Positions 44,100 to 54,984 of a stretch of DNA of 64,000 nucleotides are shown here, piece by piece; positions within the stretch are counted from its first letter, which is position 1, and each line of letters begins with the position of its first letter. The DNA comes from Conus ventricosus. Its lineage: Eukaryota > Mollusca > Gastropoda > Neogastropoda > Conidae. A program made the translations under genes and the position numbers. A model generated the notes under the pieces. It did not search any database, was not told where the DNA came from, and saw only the letters and a list, made by a program, of their open reading frames with translations. The stretch lies in contig JAFLJL010014736.1 of NCBI GenBank assembly GCA_018398815.1, positions 70,636 through 134,635 of the forward strand, in the 5' to 3' direction.

Positions 44100-44754
44100 A
44101 GCACAGATGTTGCCAGACCAGACTAAAGCTCCTTTTCAAGCACCGTACCCTCCTTTTTCTTTCTTGTTTACTCTATTGTTTTTATCGAACGAAATGCTTC
44201 ATGCTCTAGATACAAGATGAATGGAACATTTCTAGACAAAAATATCCATGTATTGAAAATATTCGTCGCTATGAAATTTCGTCGGAAGAATTTGGAGGTT
44301 ATTTCTTAGGTGCCAGTGTTGTACTGACGTGAAGACGTAAAAGGAATGTTCTCTTTCTTCATGTAGCAGAAGGAACAGGCTACACTTCCAAAGACAGTTC
44401 CTGTAGGCAACAGGACTAGGACGCATTATGAACTGAGAGAGAAAATTCAAACCCGGACATCTTGGCATGAGCATTCAATGAACAGTCACTGTGTCACCGT
44501 CTGCTCATGGAAAGGTGTCCGGCTCTAGGTCAGGGGTCATCTCAGCATCAACAGACCCTATTCCAGACAACACAAAGTAAGGGAAGATAACACCTGTCTT
44601 TCCATCGCCAAAAAAGTTACCTTTTCAACGTGTGGGTCAAACAAATAAGTGTAGTGAGCCAACTATTTCATTTGAAGTGCGCGCCCAGGATCAAGATAGG
44701 GATATCGACTAGTTTGCATTCCGGACGCAGTTTCACGCCCATGTTTTGGCATTT
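44100..44754. other. receptor intron sequence, no exon recognised
   Basis: Unique sequence conserved in the right arm (51501-52050 reversed). No LDLa or LRR coding piece is visible. Confidence 0.5.
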
Positions 44755-44863
44755 TCTTTCTCTCTGTCTCTTTCTGTCTTGTCTGTCTCTCTGTCTGTCT
44801 GTCTGTCTCTCTCTCCCCCCTCTCTCACCCCCCTTTCTATCTCTCTGTCTCTCTCTCTCTCCC

Positions 44864-44899
<36 letters not shown>

Positions 44900-45011
44900 C
44901 TCCCCCCTTTCTCTCTCCCCCCCTCTCTCTGTCTCTCTCCCCCTTTCTCTCTCTCTCTCTCCCCTCTCTCCCCTTTCTCTCTCACCCCCCCCCCTCTCTC
45001 TCTCTCTGTCC
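44755..45011. repeat. CT-rich microsatellite
   Basis: CT/CTGT repeats with C runs, in the intron after the donor at 45150. Confidence 0.95.
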
Positions 45012-45150
45012 GTGCACAGACACGGAAACCCCCCAAAATGCTGGTTCACTCATTTTTTTTGTTTGTTTGTTGTCTCCTTCTTCTGTTCTCCTTTTTTTCT
45101 TTCTTTCTTCGTTCATTTCTTCCTTTCCTCATTGCTTCAGGCACACTTAC

Positions 45151-45695
45151 CTGGCGGTCTCCACAGTCAAAGGTAGTGTGGAGAGGGCACGGGGGGTACA
45201 CACAAAACTCCTCGTCGCTCTGATCGCTGCAGTCCGCACGATGGTCACACACCAACATGTAAGGCACCTCCTGCAGCCGATTGCCACACAGAAAGGAGGG
45301 CGGCAGAGGAGAAGGATCACGATCAGTGGAGCATGAAGATTGCCCCCTAGGCTCTCGTCCAACCAAACAATCGCTCTGCAGGTCACAAGCTAGGAACTCG
45401 TGGACCACGTGACCTGCCGAGCAGCTGGTGACGGACACAGGAAATTGTTTTCGAGCTGTGTGCAAGCGTGACACCAGGCCCCGGTCTAGCATCGACGGTT
45501 CCAGACTTCGAGTCAAATTCACACAAAAATTGGTGGCGAAAAGTGGCATTGTCACATTTTTCATGGGAGACGGGATACCTGTCTGCAAAACGACCCCATC
45601 TGAAGTAAGAGCAGTGCGAATCGTCTCGGGCACCTTTAGTTGGGTAAGTATAGTATGCGACGGTGTTATCTACCCAGTGAAACAACGTTCCATAC
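45151..45695 (-). CDS. GRL101-like receptor, N-terminal exon (lectin-like end + LDLa)
   Basis: The exon is bounded by an acceptor TTTAG before 45695 and a strong GTAAGT donor after 45151. It opens YGTLFHWVDNTVAYY and has HSCYF/CSYFRWGRFADRYP and CDNATFRHQFLCEF, which resemble the Trp/Cys-containing end of a C-type-lectin-like domain. After a frame change near 45500 come SCSAGHVVHEFLACDLQSDC and an LDLa module with CDHRADCSDQSDEEFC (the acidic Ca-binding signature), then PCPLHTTFDCGDRQ. Molluscan GRL101-like receptors are known with lectin, LDLa, LRR and 7TM parts in this order, and the main exon lies downstream on the same strand. Earlier exons (signal peptide, lectin start) were not found. 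Confidence 0.75.
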
Positions 45696-45902
45696 CTAAA
45701 CAATGTGAAATACAAGATAACGTGAAGACAATGGAAGGGGGAGAAACTGACAGACGGACAGACAGGCAGGCACAATAATATCTACGTTTGGAGGGGGGGG
45801 GGGGGACGCCCAAACCCCATTTTAATGGGTTTAAGGGCTTTGGCTTACAAAAACAAAGTGCATATATATCTGACATGTAAATTGCAGTAATATCATACAC
45901 AA

Positions 45903-45915
45903 ACGCGCGCATACC

Positions 45916-45964
<49 letters not shown>

Positions 45965-45970
45965 GAGAAT

Positions 45971-46019
<49 letters not shown>

Positions 46020-46090
46020 CCGGTAGGTAAGTAGGTCGGTAGGTAGGTATGTGGGTAGGTAGGTAGGTAATCAGGTAGGTAGGTAGTGTC
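45903..46090. repeat. (CA)n, (GATA)n and (GTAG)n compound microsatellite
   Basis: CA at 45913-45962, GATA at 45969-46018, then GTAG/GTCG units to 46090. Confidence 0.95.
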
Positions 46091-46935
46091 ACCGATCGGC
46101 GGTACAAAATCAGCCGTCCATGTGTTTGGAGTAATGGTAGTTCAGAAATAGAGAGCGTGTTTGCGTGTGCATATGTGTATATGTGTGTGTGTGTGAGCGT
46201 GCGTGTGTAAGATTTGGGGTTTTGGTTAAGGTGGAAGGTTAGGCTAGGTAAGGGGCTGGGGAAATAAGACATACAATATTCTTGAATTCCAATCTTTACT
46301 TGTTGAAGGGATGGAAGCGGGAGGTTGGTATCGTTCCCGTTTGTTACCCTTTTGTGACTTTGGTTCTACCCCAGAGAAGGCGGGGCAGGATATCGGCTGT
46401 TGTTGGTGTTGTCAAGTCTGTGAGTTGTTGTGGTAAATTGTGTTGTTGCACGAGCAAACAACTAGTCCGTGGGTCGGGCGTTGTCAGCTCTGCGGAGGGA
46501 TACGCTGCTCTGACCAACCGCTGTTTTGTGTGTGAGTAGAGTTCGCTTGATTCCGACCAGGTCGGAATGCGTTGGGGTAGCTTCACCTCGGTCCCTGGTG
46601 TTCGTCGGAGTGGACGTGCCTTGTAGTTTCGGCGGGAGCGCCGTTAGTCGAGCTGAGTGACTTCGAGTCATAGTTAGGGCCAGGTCCTGTCGGGTCTGGT
46701 GTGCCTTGGCCTGTCCCGGGTTCTGTGTCGTCTTTGTTGGCAGCCACTTCAGCCAGTTGCAGAACTGGTGTGGTTGAACGTCAGAGAACAGATAAATGTC
46801 TGTTCTACTCCACTTGCTTCACCACCGAGTTTTTGGGCGAAAGTGGCCTAAAAAGCCGCCTTTTCTGTGGCGGAAGAGAGAGAGAGAATCACCGGCACCC
46901 CTGACAAAGCCCGTTAAGGTCAAGTTGCCCTCAGA
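46091..46935. other. no gene recognised
   Basis: Moderately GC-rich unique sequence with many CG dinucleotides and a mostly open plus frame. No domain or splice-flanked exon I can support. Confidence 0.5.
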
Positions 46936-47000
46936 ACAGACAGACAGACAGACAGACAGAGAAGAGAGACAGACAGACAGACAGAGAGGCGGGCAGAAAA

Positions 47001-47034
<34 letters not shown>

Positions 47035-47076
47035 GCACGTATGCACACACATACAAACACACACACATGCAGAGGG

Positions 47077-47110
<34 letters not shown>

Positions 47111-47201
47111 GAAGATTCACAGAGAGAGAGGCACACACAGACGGACATACATGTTGTCAATTGCGCGCGCGCACACGCAGACACACACACACACACACAC
47201 A

Positions 47202-47266
<65 letters not shown>

Positions 47267-47320
47267 ACACATGGGCACAGACAGACACTCATACGCGCGC
47301 GCGCGCGCCTCACGCCTGCT
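46936..47320. repeat. (CAGA)n and (CA)n compound microsatellite
   Basis: Alternating blocks of ACAG and CA repeats, ending in CGCGCGCGCGCG. Long frames over it are low-complexity artefacts. Confidence 0.95.
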
Positions 47321-48357
47321 GACAACTGAGAGGCCAAAAATCAATTACTGCCGCCCGCTCCTCCCTCCCCCCACTCCCTCACGCCGGGCCTGCGCATTAC
47401 AATTATTTCATCAGCTTTCTCGAAGCTTCTCTGCCGCGCGAGGGCGCTGTCAAGCGCTCACATGACCAGTTTCCAACACCGGTTTTATCATTCTTCTACT
47501 GACTTCCGGACTAGTAGGTCGTTTTTATTGCGCTGTGTATTGGGCTTGGTGTGTTATTCTAAAAATGGCTACCCGGTTTACTGAAGAGCAGGCTCTCGCC
47601 ATTGAACACCAAAGTTTTACCATACTTGCATGTCAGAGTATTTGTTGAAAAAAGAACGGGGGTGAAGCATGTTCGTTACCGCCGAAACCGAAAAGAAGTA
47701 TTGCTTTCCTAGAAGGAACAGAAAAAGAAAAAGGGAACCGACTGCTTTGGAAATGGACGACTATCTTAAAGGTTGTTGGCTCAAGGAAATGAAAACGTTG
47801 AAGGCAATATTGCTGAACAAAATATAGCCAGTTTCAATATGTGTTTGACTATCGATGAGATGGTTCCTTATTTAATAAAATGGCGCTGCATTGTTGAAAG
47901 CCGGCCAAAGCAAAACAATCCATCACGCGGTTGATTGTTGGGCGTTGGCTTGAGACAGCCCAAGTCTTTGTTTAAAAACAAAAAACGCATCAAACATGGC
48001 GTTTATTTCTTAAGACGCAGGTGAACATGTCTGATTCGTATGCTAGGAAACTCATTCAACTTTCTGTGTGTTTTTATACTATCCTAAATTCCACAAGCTA
48101 GGAATCAGTATAAATGTACTGTGTAGCAAACGCCAAACCATTATTAAACTTATGCAACTGGATGGCGATTTTCGGGGGTTCTGGCAAAACTAGATAGGGC
48201 TAGGCAGACCTTAGTACATCTACCAGTATGGAGAGGAGTAGTGTGTGGCCAGCACTATCTTCATATAAATGCTCCAAATTTTACAATGACGGATGTACTA
48301 CTACTGGCGGATTAGAGCCGCATTAAAAGCTCGGCTACAGCAGTAATTGCTGTAACT
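47321..48357. other. unique stretch with a possible first exon, unassigned
   Basis: A CG-rich segment (47345-47460) is followed by AAAATGGCTACCCGG at about 47563, a plausible start context opening MATRFTEEQALAIEHQ and stopping after about 27 codons. I see no continuation, so this is only a hint of a promoter and first exon. The rest is A/T-rich without recognisable coding. Confidence 0.3.
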
Positions 48358-48595
48358 CTGCCAAAGCCAGTTGCAAGCCTGGTGAGAAAGAGGAGCAGAG
48401 CAAACTAGGCCAAAACAACCCTATGTGATCGCTTGCGCCAATGGCGTCAGCACCTGCAAAGCTCGGTGGCAAAACTAGGTCAAACGACCCTATGTGATCG
48501 CTTGATACAAAGCGCGGCAGCACCAGCAAAGCTCAGCGGAAAAACTAGGCCAAACGCCCCTGTGTGATCACTTGGGGTTGATTGAGTTGCGCGCG
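48358..48595. repeat. ~70-bp tandem repeat, three copies
   Basis: Three units each with AAACTAGGCCAAA, CCCTATGTGATCGCTTG and CAGCACC(A/T)GCAAAGCTC, the last one diverged. Confidence 0.85.
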
Positions 48596-48810
48596 GGACA
48601 CAGCTTGGTAGTTCCACTTCTTGTTTGTTTGTTGGTGTTTGTGTGTTTTGGCCTCCCCCACGCACGCACGTCCCTCCGCCCCCACCCTGGACTGTCTTTT
48701 GGGGTTTGTTTGTGTTTGTTGTTTGTTTTGTCCTACCCACGCATGCACACCCCCTACCCCACTCCACCCCCCCCACCACTCACCCCACCCCCCCCGCCCA
48801 CAGCCAAGTT

Positions 48811-48935
48811 TTTAATAAGTTCTTGATCAAGTTCTTAATTAAGTTCTTAATAAGTTTTGATCAAGTTCTTGATAAGTTCTTGATTAAGTCATCCTTTAAG
48901 TACAACCAAGTTCTTATTAAGTTATCTTATAATTA
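48811..48935. repeat. AAGTTCTT(N4) short tandem/palindromic repeat at the edge of element copy B
   Basis: Eight or more AAGTTCTT-like words follow one another every 11-16 bases. They are joined by GATC, AATT or AATA, so that CTTGATCAAG and CTTAATTAAG palindromes form repeatedly. It lies 24 bases beyond the outermost open frame of Polinton-like copy B and abuts C-rich DNA on the other side, so it may be the element's terminal region. Confidence 0.75.
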
Positions 48936-48958
48936 TCAAAAAAATACAAGCTATGTTT

Positions 48959-49168
48959 TTATCTTAATAGTAGATGTCTAATATAGTACACACACGCCTC
49001 AAAAAACGCGTCATCGTTGAGGATGTCTTGCTCAGCGTTCTCTGCATAGATCTTAAGGAAGTTTTTACATCCGAAGCAACCGCATTGATTACAATTCTGG
49101 TCTATGGAAATGTCTTTTATAGACTCCATGTCTTTATTTATTGACTTTATCATTTTATAATACGCCAT
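48959..49168 (-). CDS. 69-residue Cys-rich element protein, function unknown
   Basis: Intact frame. The centre has CNQCGCFGCKNF, four close cysteines that could bind zinc, between a basic N-terminus (MAYYKMIKSINKDM) and an acidic helix (AENAEQDILNDDAFFEA). It is the outermost gene of copy B on the same strand as its neighbour. Nothing like it is visible in copy A, whose end is lost in the gap. No family recognised. Confidence 0.55.
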   Translation of the reverse strand: MAYYKMIKSINKDMESIKDISIDQNCNQCGCFGCKNFLKIYAENAEQDILNDDAFFEACVYYIRHLLLR

Positions 49169-49196
49169 GATCTATTTTTATAAAAAAATTAAAATA

Positions 49197-50159
49197 TTAT
49201 TGCATTATAAATGGATCAAAATGATGCTTTGTTATTTGGGGGTTTTGGCGTGCTGTTGCCTTCTGTATTTTTAAAGGTTCAGATTTTTTTGATTGCTTTT
49301 GTTTCTGCTGCCATTCTTTATATATTTTATAACCGTTAATAACTGCCCCCAACAGCAGCAATGGCGCCAAAAATGGCAACAGTTTTAAGTTCAATATTCC
49401 ATGAAGACTTTGGGGCCCTTGTATCATATGGAGTTTTTATAGCTGGCATTGAATCAACTTGTTCTGGCGTTGGCGGTGTTATGTTTTCATGATTGAGTTT
49501 ATTCTGTAACATTAATTTTTTTTGTCTGTTCCACTCTGCTAATTTTTTTCCTGCTTTAACACGCCCAGGATGCTTTTCACTGGCCCCCACCCGGTTCAGT
49601 GTTTTCTGATTCTGCTGATTTTCTGGCTTGGTTACTTTCTCCACCTGATTCAATGTTTCCTGATTCTGGTTCTGATGATTTTCCAGCTCGTTCATTTTGA
49701 AGGGAAACAAAAACTATATGATTAAAGTTATTAATCCCATGATTAATGGCGCATAACAATGTTCCAAATCTGTAGTATAGATCACATCTAGAGACTCTAA
49801 TGACTTTGTTAAAACTGGATCTTGCGTTAAATCATACGTAGATCTTGTTCAGAATCAATGGGAGCAAATCTACTGACTAGTTTAGTGTACAAACTAAGAA
49901 CCGTTTGCCCCACTTTTCACCATTCTAGACCCTAGCTGCGCTTCATACCTGTTATGATACTTTAAATGTCTTGTGGCGACATCTGTTGAATCTGTTCTAT
50001 GCTGAATTCAGTTCCGAGGAACTGTTTTGTTTTTCCACATGCTGCCAAAGTATACAGCCTTTCCTTTTTGGGCATAATAGCTTGGTCATCAACTTGGTCA
50101 TTCATAAGTTCGGGAAGGTTTAGGCCGCCTTGTAGCTGTAGTAGATCATCACTGTTCAT
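49197..50159 (-). pseudogene. copy B homologue of the conserved N/Q-linker protein
   Basis: It starts at 50159 with MNSDDLLQLQGGLNLPEL, then FSIEQIQQMSPQDI, where a shift occurs near 49965. After damaged frames the linker appears (NQNQETLNQVEKV and KPENQQNQKTLNR, 49710-49600). It is followed by the same AGKKLAEWNRQKK tail as copy A, then an extra C-terminal part with NIELKTVAIFGAIAAVGG (a membrane-helix-like stretch) and YKIYKEWQQKQKQSKK, ending at 49197. The copy A gene stops about 100 codons earlier. Function unknown. Confidence 0.75.
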
Positions 50160-50196
50160 GTTTTTTAATAATTATAATTATTTTATTTTATAAAAA
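50160..50196. promoter_or_regulatory. 37-bp bidirectional promoter, copy B
   Basis: The spacer between facing ATGs has exactly the same length as in copy A and keeps ATAATTATAATTAT and the flanking A/T runs. Coding sequence on both sides is shifted and damaged while the spacer length is unchanged. Confidence 0.65.
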
Positions 50197-50421
50197 ATGA
50201 GCACCGAAAAAAACTGTTACCAACCTTGTATACCATTTCTGCTGTTATTGGAGGCCTAAGTGTAGGATACTCAATGCTTGGTAAAAGCTTGTTAAGAATT
50301 AAACCAGCAGATCTTGGCAAACTAGACTTTGAGGATTCAGCCAAAGCAATTGCTATCATTGCAGCTTCGTTTGCCCCGAAGATTTTCTAGTTAAGCAAGG
50401 AATAATTCGGACAATATAAAT
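50197..50421 (+). pseudogene. copy B small membrane protein
   Basis: Homologue of the 76-residue protein at 15363-15593. Starts MSTEK and keeps SAVIGGLSVGYSMLGKSLL and KPADLGKLDFEDSAKAIAII in shifted frames. At least three single-base shifts. Confidence 0.7.
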
Positions 50422-50449
50422 ATGTAAGAAAAAAAATACATTTATAAAA

Positions 50450-50860
50450 ATGGCTTTTACTCGTAATGATGATAGGCGGCGCTGTGGTTAATGCGCTCGC
50501 TTTTAGTGGAAGTAATTACGCATTTAGTAAACTGCGAGATGAAGGCGAGAGAAAAAGACATAACAAAGCTGTGGAGCAACTAGCTGCAGCAACAAGATCG
50601 CTATGAAAGCAGAGAATTGAGCAGTTAGATTTTATTAATGACACACTGAAAAAAACAGGGGCATGCGCTTACACATTTAAAGATGTTGATCAAGCAATAA
50701 AAGAATATTATCTTGTAACAGGCAAAACCAAACGAGACATTACCCCCACCAAAATTTAGCGACTTTTATCAGCATCAGAAAAACAAAAGATGCAAGAAAT
50801 CGCGTTTATTGCCTTTGGTATGACCGTCGTGTATTTTGTTGCGCATAATATTGGCTGAAT
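50450..50860 (+). pseudogene. copy B second membrane protein
   Basis: Homologue of 14934-15339. It starts at 50450 and keeps NALAFSGSNYAFSKLRDEG, then YTFKDVDQAIKEYYLVTG and a final EIAFIAFGMTVVYFVAHNIG with its stop at about 50860. Shifts occur after codon 8, near 50600 and near 50735. The stop precedes the integrase start by a few bases, as in copy A. Confidence 0.7.
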
Positions 50861-50866
50861 AAAAAA

Positions 50867-51400
50867 TGAACAAAATCTATTATTCGCCAAAAGGATATTG
50901 GAAGGGGATCACAGCAATCAAAAAGCTAAGCGAAGCAGCTGGAGTCAGTGAACAAACAGCAAAGAATGGTTATCTAAACAAGCGATTTTGGCAAATTTAT
51001 TACCAGCGCTAGGCGAATACAGAGACCACACTTTGTGAATACAATACCGAACGACACCATCAAATGGACCTTCTATATTTACCCTCTGATAGGATTAGAC
51101 GAAAAAGATTTAAGTACGCACTCACAGTCTTTGACATGGCTTCAAGATACAAAGATGCGGAGCCATTAACACAAAAGAGTGCTTCTGCTGTTGCTGTCGC
51201 TATACAACTGATATACCAACGAGGGCCACTAACTTATCCTCGCATGATTCAAGTTTATGACGGAAAAGAATTTAAAGGCCAAGTGAATCAATTATTGTTG
51301 AACATAGAGTTACCATTAAAAGAGGCATTCGGGAGTTCATAGTCACGGCTTTAGTCGAAAAACGTTACAAGACAGTTACGAGATTATTGACATTCTCCCC
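50867..51400 (+). pseudogene. copy B integrase, interrupted by the gap
   Basis: Starts MNKIYYSPKGYWKGITAIKK. After shifts near 50965 and 51005, the frame 51064-51342 keeps MDLLYLPSDRIRRKRFKYAL and QKSASAVAVAIQLIYQRG. The second catalytic Asp is changed: copy A has IQVDDGKEF but this copy has IQVYDGKEF. The Glu motif region is at the gap edge and damaged. If the base is right, this integrase is catalytically dead even without the shifts. Confidence 0.8.
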
Positions 51401-51500
51401 NNNNNNNNNNNNNNNNNNNNNNNNNNNNNNNNNNNNNNNNNNNNNNNNNNNNNNNNNNNNNNNNNNNNNNNNNNNNNNNNNNNNNNNNNNNNNNNNNNNN
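51401..51500. other. 100-N scaffold gap
   Basis: Exactly 100 unresolved bases, the conventional length for a scaffold join of unknown size. The inverted copy of 32.65-44.69 kb starts at the first base after it. Confidence 0.99.
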
Positions 51501-52174
51501 GATCCTGAGCGCGCACTTCAAGAAAATAGATTGGCTCACTACACTTATTTGTTTGACCATGCATTGAAAATGGTAAACTCTGTTTTCGATGGCAAGACAG
51601 GTGTTATCTTCCCTTACTTTGTGTCGTCTGGAATAGGGTCGATTGATTGCTGAGGATGGACCCCAGACCTAGAATCGGAAACCTTTCCAGAGCAGACGGT
51701 GACACAGTGACTGTTTACTGAATGCTCATGCGAAGCTTGTCTGCGGTTGAATTCTCGTTCTCGTTCATAATGCGTCCTTGTCCTGGTGCCTACAGAACTG
51801 TACTTATGAAGGTGTAGTCTATTCTTCAGCTACTTTGAAGAAAGAGACACTCATTTTACGTCTTCGCGTCAGTACAATACTGGGATAAAGAACTAACCTC
51901 AAATTCTTCCTGACAAAATTTCTTAGCAATGAATATTTTCAATACATGGATATTTTTGTCTATAAATTTTCCATTTTTCTTGTGTCTAGAGCTTTGAAGC
52001 ATTGGTCTGGAAAAAAACAATAAAGTAAAAAGAAAAATGAAAACAAAGAGGGTACGGTGCAGGGAATAGGAGCTTAGCCTGTGGTCTGGTATATCTGTGC
52101 TTTTGCCTTGTCTTGTCTGACTGTCTGTCTGTCTGTCTGTCTATGCGCGAGTGTTGTGTGTGGGTGTGTGTGTG

Positions 52175-52209
<35 letters not shown>

Positions 52210-52394
52210 ATTGTTTGTGTGTGTGTGCTGTGCGTGTCTGTGTGCGAGCTCATAGATTTGCAAACACTGTCATGATAACAAGCTGTTTTGACATCAATAC
52301 ACTACCACACAAAAACAACAAAAGAAACTAAGCCCGATAACAGGAAGTTCAAACAAATAAAATTCCATTCCTCGGTTAAATGCCTTCACTCATT

Positions 52395-54459
52395 GTTTGA
52401 CAGTGCTGCAGCTCAAGCAGAGATTGCGACAACATGGGCGCAGTGTGTGTCTGCAAACGACGAAAAGGGGTTTAAACAAGTATGGTCATCTTGTCCTTCG
52501 TATTGGTCTCGGGCGTTCGTAACCGTTCAATATTTGTGAGTGTGTGTCATCATGCGAACAACCAAAACACACTCATCCATGACGTCTTCAGGGTCAGGGA
52601 GAAGTAGTGCCCCGGGTTCACTTCCTGTGTTTCTACTCCCGGACTTGACCCTGTGTTTGCCCGTCTATTGCGTATGTAACGCCATCACGACTGCCGGGGC
52701 GGGAGGATGAAGCGACTGCAGACTACGTGTCCTGGCTACTATCGCTGTCGCAGGTCCGCGTTGTGCGGGCTGCCGAGCACGTGTGTGACGGCAGGTATGG
52801 CCAGCTGCCCTCAGAATGACGATGAGCTGTTGTCATTCACCTGTCCACATGAATGTAGGTGCTTTGGGTTTGCGTTTTACTGTACGGTCTGTCGCTGTCG
52901 GTGACCATCCAGAACTTCGCTTCTGAAACGCGGCATGTGAAGCAAACATGACGGTGATGGACTTCCACGAACAACCAGCTGGTCCATGTCAGTTTGGTGG
53001 GGTTGTTTTCTGTCTCACGTTCAAGCACTGCTCTGCTAATTTGGTCAGTCTGGACTCAGCGAGAATCTCTTCACCTGTCTTCTACCTGGTGACTCATTAC
53101 CTCAATCTCTGCATGTAATTGTTGTCGCGGGGAATCCCACTTGTCCTTCGAGGGACGGTCTCTCTGGTCTGTCCACGATGCACAACTTCGCGTGTTGGAC
53201 TGTCCCGTGTGAGCAGGGGACGCAGTGAACGGTGGATCCTTTGCACACATTGATGTCTGGATCAGCCTAACCTGTCGGGCAGCGGATTTGTGCGTCACCT
53301 TGCACGGCTCGGGTTCCGGGTTCTACGATCATTGGCGCTATGTGGATCTTCAGGCTGTACGCTAATCACCTTTTCCTCCACAAGCTGTTCCACAATCTTC
53401 TCAAACTTCGATCCGTGACAAGCCGCAATCATAAACTGTGCTGCCAGCGGCTTCTTTCCCGAGGGAGGTTCAGCCCAAGTGGTGTCGAGTTCTAGAAAGA
53501 CGCCGTGTCGTCCTGCCAGGATTTGTTGCAGAGTCCCTCCACCCGGGTTATCCTGGCTTGCTAGCCATGCTGGCGTTGGCGTGGTGGGGAAACCTCAACT
53601 TTTTTCTGTACCGCGGCGTATTCGACAAAGGAATGCGGCGGTTTTTTGATTCGGGTCTTCGTCATGCATCTGTGTGTCCTGTGTCTGATTTCTTGATGGG
53701 GGTGTTACCTGGATGGTGATCGGACTGGCTGACTACAGGTACAAAGTCATCTACCTGTTGGAACGACTACTTCCTGGAGAAACGGCACACCTGCAGGGTG
53801 CCGGGTTCTGTCGCTCCTTGTCCTTGAGGTTGTCCGTCTTTCAGATCTGCTTCATCACCGTGGATCGCTTCCTGGTGCTGCGTTTCCTTCAGCAGTCCCA
53901 CTTCACGCCGACGTCCAGGGCATCTGGCCTGCAGCGCCGCCTGGTGGGCGGGGACGTGCTGGCCGCCACGCCTCTGCACCTGTGACGTCACACTGGCTGT
54001 CTCAGCAGACCAGCATCGCATCCGTTGCCCATCACAGGACCGAGTTCCGGGCCATCAATTACTCCTTCGGTATCTGGATCGCCTCAACTTCGTCCTCTTC
54101 TGTTCATAGCTTGGGGCAGGTGTTCATCTACTGGTCGGTCACTTCCAACATGTTGACGGCTCGGGCATCCATCGGCAGGAAGTCCACAGACCAGGTCATC
54201 GCTGGCGGCTGATCACCGGGGCCGTGTCGGACTTTCGCCTGCTGGGTTTCCATCGCCGTCCTGGGGATGGCGGCGGTCGGGAGGCGGTGGACGTTCTCCG
54301 GGGGAAGTCAACGTCATCATGGCCGTCTTGGTTGCTGGCTGCCGCTCAACTCGGCCTCACCCGTTCTGTACACTGTCCAACGTTATTCTGGAAACAGCGG
54401 AGGAAGAGCCGTGAGAAACAGCGGATGGTCGTTTTTGTTCTCAGTTGCAGGCGTTCGCT
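52395..54459 (+). pseudogene. second, broken copy of the LDLa/LRR/7TM receptor exon
   Basis: Same order as 42.16-40.15 kb, reversed. A GACAG acceptor (about 52405) is followed by QCVSANDEKG, an LDLa piece (CPQNDDELLSF), damaged LRR sequence and a Cys-rich hinge. Seven-helix pieces follow: MVIGLADYRYK, VFQICFITVDRFLVLRF and FGIWIA. The matching GTGAGT donor is at 54460. The frame changes roughly every 150-250 bases and LRRs are barely readable. Possible explanations are an alternative haplotype with poor consensus, or a decayed duplicate gene. Intron-side splice signals are retained, which favours the former. Confidence 0.8.
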
Positions 54460-54599
54460 GTGAGTCTGCTGGAGGGCCGTTGTCAGGTTGTGTCTTCTCT
54501 GACCAGCCCTGATATTATGCCTTTACGGTCGGCTGGTTCAAAGCAACACCTCTTGTTTCTGTCTCTGAGTCTGTATTGTTGACCTGCTGTCTACGGCAG

Positions 54600-54676
54600 C
54601 TGCCTGCCTGCTGTCTGTCCGTCTGTCTCTGTCTCTGTCTGTCTCTCTCTGTCTGTCTGTCTCTCTAACTGTTTCT

Positions 54677-54721
<45 letters not shown>

Positions 54722-54748
54722 TCTCTCTCTCTCTCTCTCTCTCCTCTT

Positions 54749-54783
<35 letters not shown>

Positions 54784-54790
54784 CGCTCGC
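54600..54790. repeat. (CTGT)n/(CT)n microsatellite
   Basis: Reversed, shorter counterpart of 39806-40058. Confidence 0.95.
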
Positions 54791-54984
54791 GCTGTCTTCA
54801 TCATCCTTCTTTTGTCTTCTTGGTGTCACTCGGCTACACAATCCAGACATTAATGGTTGCGATATGAGGCAAGCCCAACGCCCAGTCCTTTTCAAACAGT
54901 TTGCACGGTTTTAGTTCTGCGTTGTTTTTGCAGCATGAAAACACGAAAAGGCATCAGCCAGTTACTGGACCTCTGCAGGTAGCA

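Larger units (their letters stand above)
32650..44692. repeat. left arm of a ~12-kb inverted duplication
   Basis: Reading leftward, this segment matches 51501-62860 read rightward. The anchors are GACCCTATTCCAGAC (44556, reversed near 51645), the LRR/7TM exon (42.2-40.1 kb against 52.4-54.5 kb), the AATGATGC..CCACGTA repeats (39.5 against 55.8 kb), the CTCGAG/GATCTTGAA segment (38.99 against 56.38 kb), TTGATCAAAGAA-type sequence (34.0 against 61.4 kb) and the Cys-rich RT tail (33.1 against 62.4 kb). Arms differ in retrotransposons, satellites and many indels. The left arm is the better-preserved copy. Confidence 0.88.
48936..51400. mobile_element. Polinton-like element, copy B (partial, inverted)
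   Basis: Genes here match 14.4-16.25 kb in reversed order: the unknown conserved protein (minus), divergent spacer, small membrane protein (plus), second membrane protein (plus) and integrase (plus). The 100-N gap cuts the integrase before its Glu motif. The left end reaches a region missing from copy A, with a 69-residue Cys-rich frame and the AAGTTCTT repeats. Tail sequences of the shared unknown gene differ from copy A, so this is a distinct element copy rather than a plain duplicate. Confidence 0.85.
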
